Positions 1-6,368 of a DNA stretch of 15,022 nucleotides are shown here, piece after piece. The notes beneath the pieces are model-generated. The model was not told the origin of the DNA. It did no database searches and saw nothing but the letters and a program-made list of their open reading frames with translations. The DNA comes from Propionicimonas sp. (lineage in GTDB: Bacteria; Actinomycetota; Actinomycetes; Propionibacteriales; Propionibacteriaceae), in the NCBI GenBank assembly GCA_031119515.1, contig JAVHXR010000002.1, positions 1 through 15,022 on the forward strand. The letters run 5' to 3'. The position numbers were made by a program, and so were the translations under genes. How positions within the stretch are numbered: position 1 is the first letter of the stretch; the number at the start of each line of letters is the position of its first letter.

Positions 1-126
1 GCCCTCACCCGTGTACTGGGGGCCGACCAGATCGCCGACCTCGCGCAGATGCTCGCCGCCCTGCGAAGTTCGTTCGTCCCCCACCAGGAGTTGCGTGGCG
101 GCTCATCATCGGAAGGTTCCACGTAG
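1..126 (+). CDS. C-terminal fragment of an unidentified protein
   Basis: Reading frame 1 is open from the left edge for 41 codons and ends in TAG, 4 bases before the next ATG. The visible end is an amphipathic helix rich in Ala, Leu and Gln (LGADQIADLAQMLAALRSS), followed by a polar Ser/Gly/Glu tail. Such a terminal helix is compatible with the C-terminus of a small helical regulator, for example of the MarR type, but there is no diagnostic motif and I do not assign a function. The very short gap to the DUF3105 gene suggests it belongs to the same transcription unit as the next two genes. Confidence 0.55.
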   Translation, partial: ALTRVLGADQIADLAQMLAALRSSFVPHQELRGGSSSEGST

Positions 127-130
127 GCCC

Positions 131-853
131 ATGTCGAAGAAGAAGTCCCAACGATCTGGTGCCACCGGCAGCGGCGACCCTGCGGTTCGGGCGAGCGCGG
201 AGCTGACGGTCAAGCAGCAGCGTGCCGAGCAGCGTCGCGAGAAGGTCGCCGCCTATCAGCGTCAGCAAGCGCGCGACCGGTTGTGGCGCAGGATCTGGTC
301 GGTGGTCGGCTCGGTCGCGGCTGCGGCCGTGGTCGTTGCGATCGTGGTGACGGTGGTGCTCACGCCCCGCGCCCCCAGCGTGAGCTATGAGGCCGGAGGC
401 AGCACCGGTGCAGTCATCGACGGCGTGGAGACATTCACCAACACCTCCGAGCATGTCGAAGGGACCGTGGACTATCCCCAGAGCCCACCCGCGGGCGGAC
501 CGCACAATCCGGTGTGGCTCACCTGTGACGTCTACACCGAGCCTCAGGTGACGGAGAACGCAGTGCACTCGATGGAACATGGCGCCGTGTGGGTCACCTA
601 CGATGCCGCCCGAGTCGATGACGCAGAGTTGACCGCGCTGCGCGGACAACTCCCATCCAGCTACGTGATCCTCTCTCCGTTCGAGGGGCTGGAGCGCCCG
701 ATCGTGCTCAGTGCGTGGAACGCGCAGCTCCAGCTCGACTCGGCCGATGACCCCCGCATCGCGAAATTCTTCACCGAGTACTGGCGCAGCCAATTCGCCC
801 CGGAGCCGAACGCGACGTGCTCGGGTGGGGTTGTCGGCCCGGGACGGGCATGA
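131..853 (+). CDS. DUF3105 domain membrane-anchored protein
   Basis: This is a 240-residue protein. The start is the ATG just after the upstream TAG; the open frame extends further upstream but overlaps the preceding gene. Residues 1-55 are charged and cytoplasmic, with an Arg/Gln/Lys-rich helix, and residues 56-78 form one hydrophobic membrane segment. From about residue 95 the exported part matches the DUF3105 family: DYPQSPPAGGPHNPVW, then TCDVY with Cys132, then the signature HSMEHGAVWVTY with His146 and His150. A second Cys (Cys230) near the end could pair with Cys132. The biochemical role of DUF3105 is unknown; the conserved His and Cys residues would suit metal binding or redox, which is inference. 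It overlaps the DUF305 gene by ATGA, so the two are probably translated together. Confidence 0.88.
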   Translation: MSKKKSQRSGATGSGDPAVRASAELTVKQQRAEQRREKVAAYQRQQARDRLWRRIWSVVGSVAAAAVVVAIVVTVVLTPRAPSVSYEAGGSTGAVIDGVETFTNTSEHVEGTVDYPQSPPAGGPHNPVWLTCDVYTEPQVTENAVHSMEHGAVWVTYDAARVDDAELTALRGQLPSSYVILSPFEGLERPIVLSAWNAQLQLDSADDPRIAKFFTEYWRSQFAPEPNATCSGGVVGPGRA

Positions 854-1512
854 CCGACTTCCAACAGCGGCGCAACGCCCTCCCGTGGGTCGCGGTCGCG
901 ATCATTGGAATCCTCGCTCTCGGCGGGGCGTTCCTCCTCGGCCGCTTCGCCGTCCCTGGCAGCGATTCGCCGGCTCCGCTGTCCTCGTCCGCGGACGCTG
1001 GGTTCGCCCGCGACATGCAGCTGCACCACGCGCAAGCCGTGGAGATGGCGATGGACATCTACCCGCGAACAACCGATCCCGAAGTGCGTGCGCTCGCGTA
1101 CGACATCGCCACCGGCCAGTCCGCGCAACGCGGGCAGATGTATCAATGGCTCGTGGACTGGGGACTGCCGCAAGCCGGCGGGCCGATCATGGCCTGGATG
1201 GATGGCTCGAACGCGCACGCCGGGCACGGCACCGGCACGGCGTTGACAACTGAGCAGGCGTATGCGGCGATGGGCATGGCCAGCAGGGCCGAACTCGACG
1301 CATTGCGCGAGGCAACCGGAACCACCGCGGACTGCCAGTTCCTGGACCTGATGACCCGGCATCACCAGGGCGCCATCGAGATGGTGGACGCCGTGCTCGA
1401 GCTCGGCGCACAACCCGACGTGCTCCACGTCGCGCAATCGATGTCCGAGACCCAGAACGCGGAAATCGACGCCATGGCCTCCATTCAGGACCGCGTGGGC
1501 TGCAGCCAGTAG
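850..1512 (+). CDS. DUF305 family His-rich exported protein
   Basis: This is a 220-residue protein starting at the ATG that overlaps the DUF3105 stop codon. An open frame begins 33 bases earlier, but the ATGA overlap is the more likely start. Residues 12-33 form a single membrane anchor or uncleaved signal. The rest is a duplicated helical bundle typical of DUF305: the first half has the motif DMQLHHAQAVEMA (His59, His60), the second has MTRHHQGAIEM (His171, His172). Between them lies a small His/Gly/Met segment (NAHAGHGTG). Two Cys (162 and 218) could form a disulfide. DUF305 proteins are ferritin-like in fold and are often found beside copper-handling genes, so metal binding outside the membrane is likely. 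No copper ATPase, CopC or CopZ is visible in the window. Confidence 0.92.
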   Translation: MTDFQQRRNALPWVAVAIIGILALGGAFLLGRFAVPGSDSPAPLSSSADAGFARDMQLHHAQAVEMAMDIYPRTTDPEVRALAYDIATGQSAQRGQMYQWLVDWGLPQAGGPIMAWMDGSNAHAGHGTGTALTTEQAYAAMGMASRAELDALREATGTTADCQFLDLMTRHHQGAIEMVDAVLELGAQPDVLHVAQSMSETQNAEIDAMASIQDRVGCSQ

Positions 1513-1653
1513 CCACGGTTGCGCCGAGGTCAGCTCACCCACAGGAGTTACGGGACGAACACGGGGCCGAGTCGACCGTTACCTCGACCAGCAGCGGGTC
1601 CCGAGCGCCGAAGCCACCGCGCCGGCGACGGGTGAGCACAGAGTCGCCGCGAG

Positions 1654-2415
1654 TCAGGTTGATGGTGCGACGCCGACCCAGTCGGCGTACTTTGCTTCGC
1701 GGCCGTCGCCGGAGGATCGGCCGGTGAGGCGGCGTCGTACCCAGGGGCCCAGGTGTACCCGGTAAAAGGCGGCGGCGCCGAGCACGGCCGTATCGCTGCC
1801 GGTGGACAGGTCCCACCAGTCCGACGGGGGTTCGATCCCGGCGGTGGTGAGGAAGCGGGCGGCGACGCGGTGGTGGCCGCGGGTGTTCATATGGAGGCGG
1901 TCCTCGGCCCAGTTGCCGGGACCGGCGAGGTCCCGGTCGGTCCAGTTGAGCACGACGGGAACGTCCCGAAAGCTCGCGGCGCGTTCGATGACGGCGTCGG
2001 CGAGTTGGGTGCCGCGGGAGTGGATGAGGCGGCTCATCGGCAGGCTCGCGGAGGGGTCGGCGCCGGTGTGGACGATAGCTTGGACGCCTTCTTCGGCGCA
2101 GCGCCGCATGACGTGGGTGAAGGCGTCGGCGACGTGGGCGATGGTGGTGCGGGGGCGGATCATGTCGTTTCCGCCGCCGACGAAGGACAGGTGGGTGGGT
2201 TTCAGGGCGAGGGCGGGTTCGAGCTGTTCGTCGATGATGGGCCAGATCAGGCGGCCGCGGATGGCGAGGTTGGCGTACTCGATGGGTTCGCCCAGCGCGT
2301 TCGCCCAGCCTTGCGCGGCGAGGTCGGCCCAGCCGCGGACGGTCCCGTCGGGGAGCTCGTCGCCGATGCCCTCGGTGAAGGAGTCGCCGATGGCGACGAG
2401 GCGGACGGTGCTCAT
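1654..2415 (-). CDS. SGNH/GDSL-family hydrolase (esterase/lipase-like)
   Basis: This is a 253-residue protein with no signal peptide, so it probably acts in the cytoplasm. The SGNH blocks are in order: block I GDSFTEG with nucleophile Ser12; block II Gly54 in NLAIRGR; block III GGGND with Asn83; block V DRLH with Asp172 and His175. The C-terminal stretch HLGPWVRRRLTGRSSGDGR is a recurring tail of a common actinobacterial GDSL subfamily. Expected activity is hydrolysis of an ester, thioester or acyl group; the substrate cannot be read from the sequence. It is the last gene of a three-gene operon. Its ATG overlaps the stop of the thioesterase gene (ATGA), which fixes the start although the frame is open much further upstream. 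Confidence 0.92.
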   Translation of the reverse strand: MSTVRLVAIGDSFTEGIGDELPDGTVRGWADLAAQGWANALGEPIEYANLAIRGRLIWPIIDEQLEPALALKPTHLSFVGGGNDMIRPRTTIAHVADAFTHVMRRCAEEGVQAIVHTGADPSASLPMSRLIHSRGTQLADAVIERAASFRDVPVVLNWTDRDLAGPGNWAEDRLHMNTRGHHRVAARFLTTAGIEPPSDWWDLSTGSDTAVLGAAAFYRVHLGPWVRRRLTGRSSGDGREAKYADWVGVAPST

Positions 2416-3236
2416 TCTGTGGCTCCGGGGTTGGGGCGGACGGTGAGGAGCTGCGCGGCGGTGCCGACGGGGCCGTCGAGGTCGTGCAGGATCGAGCTGG
2501 TCAGGCCTTGCCCGGTCGGCCCGAAGCCGACGGTCGTGTCGAATCCGACCCACCGACCCTGCGGCTGGCGGAAGAAGTGGATCGTGAGGTCGACGTTCGG
2601 GAACATCCACTCCTCCGGACGGCGGCGCACCGCGATCCCGTTGGCGGTGTCGATCAGGGCGACATAGGAGGCGAGTGGGCTTGCATGCTCGCCGTCGACG
2701 AGGTCGAGTCCGGTGGTCACCCATGCGGCGGCGCGGCCGGGGCGGGGCTCGCCGATCTGGCGGGCCTGAACGCTGTGGATGTAGCCGCCGGGCCAGATGT
2801 CGGTGACCGGGTACGACGGCAGCCCATCAGGGCCGGGCAGCCGGGGCCAGTCGTCGCCTTCGACCTGGTGGGTGTCGAGGTCGGTGAGCGCCCAGGCGCG
2901 GGCGACGATCGCGGTGCGCCCCTGGATGGTCGCGGTGGTCTCCAGCAGCTCGACGGTCCGGCCGGGCCGTACGATGCGGGTGTCGAGGTGTATCTCGTCG
3001 TCGACGAGGCGGCCGAGGATGTCGAAGCTGACCCGCCCGATGCTCTTGCCGGTGTCGGAGTGCTCGGCGCGCCAGCGTTCCATGTGGTGTACGAGCAGCC
3101 CGGCGATGGGGCTGAAGTGCAGTCCGTCGTCCCAGGCGCTGCCGGCGTGGGAGGTCGCGGTGTAGCGGTCGGGCTCGTGGACGAGGAAGTAGCTGGTGGG
3201 CGGGGTCGGCATCGGCTCGCTCTCGTTCGGGGTCAT
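2412..3236 (-). CDS. Acyl-CoA thioesterase-like double-hotdog protein
   Basis: This is a 274-residue protein with the layout of TesB-like / 4HBT_3 thioesterases. The N-terminal hotdog covers about residues 15-120, with GLHFSPIAGLLVHHMERW and a long central helix. A second hotdog covers about 150-268, with AAAWVTTGLDLVDGEHASPLA and later DLTIHFFRQPQGRWVGF. Members hydrolyse acyl-CoA to free acid and CoA. It lies between the acyl-CoA oxidase gene and the SGNH hydrolase gene and overlaps both by 4 bases. The start chosen is the ATG in the ATGA overlap with the upstream stop; an in-frame ATG at 3212 (MPTPPTSYF) is a possible alternative. The catalytic residues are not certain from sequence alone, and a non-catalytic acyl-CoA-binding role is possible. 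Confidence 0.82.
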   Translation of the reverse strand: MTPNESEPMPTPPTSYFLVHEPDRYTATSHAGSAWDDGLHFSPIAGLLVHHMERWRAEHSDTGKSIGRVSFDILGRLVDDEIHLDTRIVRPGRTVELLETTATIQGRTAIVARAWALTDLDTHQVEGDDWPRLPGPDGLPSYPVTDIWPGGYIHSVQARQIGEPRPGRAAAWVTTGLDLVDGEHASPLASYVALIDTANGIAVRRRPEEWMFPNVDLTIHFFRQPQGRWVGFDTTVGFGPTGQGLTSSILHDLDGPVGTAAQLLTVRPNPGATE

Positions 3237-5176
3237 GCCGCGTAGGCCGGCTCAGGGACGACGGCGGTGCGTGCCTCATCCTGGCGGCGCTGCTCGGCGC
3301 CGGAGGCGATCGGGGCGCGCAGATGCGCCTGGTCGAAGCCGAACGCCTCCACCAGGTCGAGCGTGTGTGGGCGCAGCCGGGCGCAGAGCCGGTCGATGCT
3401 CTCGGGCACCTGCCGGGCACAGGATGGCGACAGTCGCTTGGCGAGGAGGTACCAGCCGAGGTGCCGTTCGATCAGGCCCAGCGCGAACAGGTCCCGCACC
3501 TCTCCCAGCACCGCGCGGGTCTCCGCATCGGGTATCGCGTCGACGGCCGAGGTGAACGCCTCCCATTGCAGCAGCTCCGCGTGGGCGCGCGCGGCATCCA
3601 GCAGCAGGTTCTGGCAGCCCTGCGCGAGCGCGGCCGCTTCCTCCGGTGGGAGCTTCGCCGCCGGCCTCAGCCGTGCCGTGAGCTCCGAGGTGAGCTGCTC
3701 CACCCGTCCGGCCAGCAGTCGGCGCTGAGCAGCCGCGCTGCCCGGCTCGCCCGTGAGCGGTCCGCGGACGCGGGAGAGTCCGGCGCGCCGGACGGCGCTG
3801 CGTGCGGCGTGGGCGGCCACGGTCTGAGCGAGCCCGAGGGGGGTCTTGCCTTTCAGCGCCCTGGCGCGGTCGGTGACCAGGCGCTTGCCGACCAGTTGCA
3901 GCAGTACGGTGTTGTCGCCCTCGAAGGTGGTGTAGATGTCGAGGTCCTGCCGCAGCCCGGTGAACCTGTTCTCGGCCAGGAACCCGGCCCCGCCGCACGC
4001 CTCCCGGCACTCCTGCAGCGTGTCCAGCGCGTGCCAGGTCGACAGCGGTTTCAGCGCGGCCGCGCGTGTCTCCAGGTCTTGCCGCTCGGTGTCGGTGACG
4101 TCCGTGCCGCCGAACACCCGGTCGAAGCCTTGCAGCGACAGGTCGTGTGCGAACGCCTGCGCGTAGGTCGTGGCAAGCCTGGTGAGCAGTCGGCGCTGGT
4201 GGCGCGGATAGTCCAGCAGCACCACCTCCTCACCCTCCGGGGTGCTCGCGAACTGGCGTCGCTCGGCCCCGTACCGGATCGCGATCGTCAGCCCGAGCGC
4301 CGACGCCCAGGTCGCCGCGCCCTCCAGCCCCACCCGGCCCTGGATCAGCGTGCCGAGCATCGTGAAGAACCGACGCCCCTTGCTCGCGATCGGGCTCGAG
4401 TAGACGCCGTCCGCGGCGACGTCGCCGTAGCGGTTGAGCAGGTTGCCCCGCGGGATGCGGACATCGGTGAAGTGCAGGCGGCCGTTGTCGACCCCGTTCA
4501 GGCCGCCCTTCACCCCGTCGTCCTCCCCGCCCACGCCCGGCAGGAACGCGCCGGAGCCGTCGCGGATCGGGACGTAGAAGGCGTGCACCCCGTGGTTCTC
4601 GCCCCCGGTGATGAGCTGGGCGAACACGACCGCAGCGATCCCGTCGACGGCGGCGTTGCCGAGGTAGTCCTTCCACGCCGCCCGGCTGGGCGTGTGGATC
4701 ACGAACTCCTCGGCCTCAGGGTCGTAGGTCGCCGTCGTCCCCAGGGCTGCGACATCCGAGCCGTGCCCGGTCTCGGTCATCGCGAACACGCCGGGGATCG
4801 ACAGGTCCATGATCCCCGGCAGCCACCGCTCATGGTGCGCCGCGGTGCCCAGGTGCAGCACCGCGCATCCGAACAGGCCCCATTGCACGCCCGACTTCAC
4901 TTGCAGGCTCGGGTCCGCGGTCACCAGTTCCTCGAACGCCGCGACATTCCCGCCGTGATCGTCCCTGCCGCCGAACGCGGCGGGGAAGCATCCGTGCGGC
5001 GCTCCCGACTCCGCCAGCAGCCGCAACTGCTCCGACACCCGCGCCCGCCGCGTCGCGACATCCGCATCATCCACACGCCACAGTGCCGGGTCCGAGGTCA
5101 GCCTGCGATTCGCCCGGCGCGTGTTCGCCCACGTGCCCAGCAGGGCGTCATTCAGAGCGGTCAAGTCGAGCGTCAT
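3233..5176 (-). CDS. Acyl-CoA oxidase / acyl-CoA dehydrogenase family flavoprotein
   Basis: This is a 647-residue protein, clearly longer than a standard acyl-CoA dehydrogenase (about 380-400) and matching the acyl-CoA oxidase size class. The N-terminal helical domain is followed by MTETGHGSDV (residues 133-142), the flavin/substrate loop shared by ACAD and ACOX proteins. A middle beta domain comes next, then CREACGGAGFL (390-400) and DLDIYTTFEGDNTVL (411-425). Glu419 in FEGDN occupies the place of the ACOX catalytic base. A C-terminal helical domain of about 200 residues follows. The predicted reaction is FAD-dependent alpha,beta-desaturation of an acyl-CoA; whether electrons go to oxygen or to an electron-transfer flavoprotein cannot be told. 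It is the first gene of the operon. The ATG has a good GGAGG 5 bases upstream. The TetR gene diverges from it. Confidence 0.93.
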   Translation of the reverse strand: MTLDLTALNDALLGTWANTRRANRRLTSDPALWRVDDADVATRRARVSEQLRLLAESGAPHGCFPAAFGGRDDHGGNVAAFEELVTADPSLQVKSGVQWGLFGCAVLHLGTAAHHERWLPGIMDLSIPGVFAMTETGHGSDVAALGTTATYDPEAEEFVIHTPSRAAWKDYLGNAAVDGIAAVVFAQLITGGENHGVHAFYVPIRDGSGAFLPGVGGEDDGVKGGLNGVDNGRLHFTDVRIPRGNLLNRYGDVAADGVYSSPIASKGRRFFTMLGTLIQGRVGLEGAATWASALGLTIAIRYGAERRQFASTPEGEEVVLLDYPRHQRRLLTRLATTYAQAFAHDLSLQGFDRVFGGTDVTDTERQDLETRAAALKPLSTWHALDTLQECREACGGAGFLAENRFTGLRQDLDIYTTFEGDNTVLLQLVGKRLVTDRARALKGKTPLGLAQTVAAHAARSAVRRAGLSRVRGPLTGEPGSAAAQRRLLAGRVEQLTSELTARLRPAAKLPPEEAAALAQGCQNLLLDAARAHAELLQWEAFTSAVDAIPDAETRAVLGEVRDLFALGLIERHLGWYLLAKRLSPSCARQVPESIDRLCARLRPHTLDLVEAFGFDQAHLRAPIASGAEQRRQDEARTAVVPEPAYAA

Positions 5177-5511
5177 GCGGCCTCCAGTGGTGTGAGTTGG
5201 CGCAAGCGAGGCCGGATGATGACGACGAGAGCGCGGTTCGGAGCCGGTCGGCGCGGACTTTCCTGGTCTGGCTGCTCACCAGCACCACTGACTCGCTTCT
5301 GCCACAGCACCACCAATCCGACCATCAGTGTGCACTCATCTACAGAGAGGTCCGCATTGCCTTGTCGACTCTTCATAAACATCATGTCGCAGGCTCCCGC
5401 GGGCGTTGTGAGGTCGCCTGATTCCGAATCGCCCGCACTGCTCGTAGCGGTGGAACCATCGCTGCCGCACCACGGGTAGCGTCGGGTGTCAGACGAGGAG
5501 GGGGCCGAACC
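5177..5511. promoter_or_regulatory. Divergent intergenic region between acyl-CoA oxidase operon and tetR
   Basis: This 335-base stretch has no convincing gene of its own. It holds the ribosome-binding site of the leftward oxidase gene at the left end and a strong GAGGAGGGGG site for tetR at the right end (about 5495-5504). It is lower in GC in the middle, around 5355-5390, as expected for promoters. I could not settle on a clean -35/-10 pair for either direction. An imperfect palindrome lies at 5324-5339. Confidence 0.6.
5324..5339. promoter_or_regulatory. Possible operator (imperfect palindrome)
   Basis: The 16-base sequence ATCAGTGTGCACTCAT is an inverted repeat with six of seven arm positions paired around a TG centre. 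It sits in the divergent gap between tetR and the acyl-CoA oxidase operon, where a TetR-family operator is commonly found. It does not resemble the other palindrome at 6223-6238, so both cannot easily be sites of the same regulator. One mismatch and short arms make chance occurrence possible. Confidence 0.3.
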
Positions 5512-6168
5512 ATGCGCGAACGTCACGCTCCGGTGCGCGCCGATAGAGGGGGCAACCCGGAGGATGGCGCCGCCGTCGGTCGTCGACGCGATCCCGCGGC
5601 GACCAAGAGGGCGCTTCTGGAGGCGGCGTGCCGTCGCTTCGCCCACGAGGGGTTCGCCTCGACCACCGTGCGGAGCATCGCCGGCGACGTCGGCGTGAAC
5701 GTGGCGCTCATCAACCGCTACTTCGACTCGAAGGAGGGTCTGTTCGAGGCGTGCCTGCGGCACACGCTGAACGCGGTCCGCGCGGCCCGCACCGAGTCGG
5801 GAAGCGCAGATCTGGATGCGGTGATCGAGGTGATCGGCGAGCAGGTCACGGCATCGGCCTGGGGGGACGGCTCTGGAGACGTGCTCCTGCTGCTCCTGCG
5901 CTCCTCGGGAGACGAGCGCACCGAGCGTCTGCGGACGACCGCGCTGCTGGAAATGGTGGACCGGATCGCCCTCCTCGCGCCCGAGGTGCCCGGCCGGAGC
6001 CCGGAGGTGGTAAGACTGCGTGCCCAGCTCGTGCTGGCAGCGGCCGTGGGGGCCGCGATGCTCCGCTCCGCGCGCGACTTCCTGCCGCTGGCTGGGGCCG
6101 ACGCGCAGGAGATTGCCGCACCGCTGGGAGATTTCGTCCGCGCGTTGCTTTCCAGCCGCGCAGACTGA
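5512..6168 (+). CDS. TetR/AcrR family transcriptional regulator
   Basis: This is a 218-residue protein. A polar N-terminal extension of about 28 residues precedes the DNA-binding domain (about 29-80). That domain contains the classic helices LLEAACRRFAHEGFASTTV and the recognition part IAGDVGVNVALINRYFDSKEGLFEA. The remainder is a helical ligand-binding and dimerisation domain with no recognisable specificity. The start is supported by a strong purine-rich site (GAGGAGGGGG) 7 bases upstream. It is divergent from the acyl-CoA oxidase operon and codirectional with the transporter genes, so it could control either. A TetR-type palindrome is present in front of the transporter unit, and a weaker one in the divergent gap. 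The inducer might be an acyl-CoA, by analogy with TetR regulators beside beta-oxidation genes, or a compound exported by the transporter. Confidence 0.93.
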   Translation: MRERHAPVRADRGGNPEDGAAVGRRRDPAATKRALLEAACRRFAHEGFASTTVRSIAGDVGVNVALINRYFDSKEGLFEACLRHTLNAVRAARTESGSADLDAVIEVIGEQVTASAWGDGSGDVLLLLLRSSGDERTERLRTTALLEMVDRIALLAPEVPGRSPEVVRLRAQLVLAAAVGAAMLRSARDFLPLAGADAQEIAAPLGDFVRALLSSRAD

Positions 6169-6188
6169 GGCGGCCCGCTCCGTTCCCT

Positions 6189-6217
6189 TTGACATGGCTG
6201 CAGGCGGCTCCTAGCCT
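6189..6217 (+). promoter_or_regulatory. Promoter of the microprotein-transporter unit
   Basis: A consensus -35 box TTGACA (6189-6194), a 17-base spacer and a -10 box TAGCCT (6212-6217) lie just after the tetR stop codon. Transcription would start near 6223-6225, inside the palindrome at 6223-6238. This is the best -35 match in the window. Confidence 0.72.
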
Positions 6218-6222
6218 CACAA

Positions 6223-6238
6223 GTAAACGATTGTTTAC
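6223..6238. promoter_or_regulatory. TetR-type operator palindrome
   Basis: GTAAACGATTGTTTAC is a perfect inverted repeat of 6-base arms (GTAAAC/GTTTAC) around four bases. It is AT-rich against a GC-rich background and placed at the predicted transcription start, so a bound repressor would block initiation. Size, symmetry and position fit TetR-family operators, and the TetR gene ends only 54 bases upstream. The pairing of regulator and site is inferred. Confidence 0.7.
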
Positions 6239-6256
6239 AAGCGTAGCGGAGCTCAG

Positions 6257-6364
6257 GTGATCGACAGCGGCAGGTTCACGGTCGCGTTCTGGGTGTGCGC
6301 GGGCTTCGGAGCGCTCGGCGTCGCCGTCGCGCTCCTGGTTCCCTGCGCCGACCGGGTGCGCTGA
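6257..6364 (+). CDS. 35-residue single-pass membrane microprotein (unrecognised)
   Basis: A GTG start with a well-placed GGAG 5 bases upstream opens a 35-codon frame ending in TGA. The product starts MIDSGRFTVAF and has one hydrophobic segment, about residues 9-29, rich in Gly, Ala and Val (WVCAGFGALGVAVALLVP). It ends in a short charged tail (CADRVR), so it should sit in the membrane. It lies directly after the promoter/operator, and its stop is only 4 bases before the ATG of the DMT transporter, which itself lacks a good ribosome site. It may be a small transporter partner or a leader that couples translation. The hydrophobic segment also resembles the last helix of an MFS transporter, so it could be the remnant of a deleted transporter gene. 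Confidence 0.55.
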   Translation: MIDSGRFTVAFWVCAGFGALGVAVALLVPCADRVR

Positions 6365-6368
6365 CCGG

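Noticed and set aside
1535..1816. A 93-codon minus-strand frame in the gap after the DUF305 gene
   Set aside because: It is Arg-rich without a recognisable domain and mostly overlaps the GDSL hydrolase 3' end; the 141-base gap itself (1513-1653) shows no supported gene.
3323..5479. A 718-codon open frame on the plus strand antisense to the acyl-CoA oxidase gene
   Set aside because: It mirrors the codon periodicity of the real gene at high GC, its product is low-complexity (Arg/Gln/Glu/Val) with no domain, and the opposite strand encodes an unmistakable flavoprotein.
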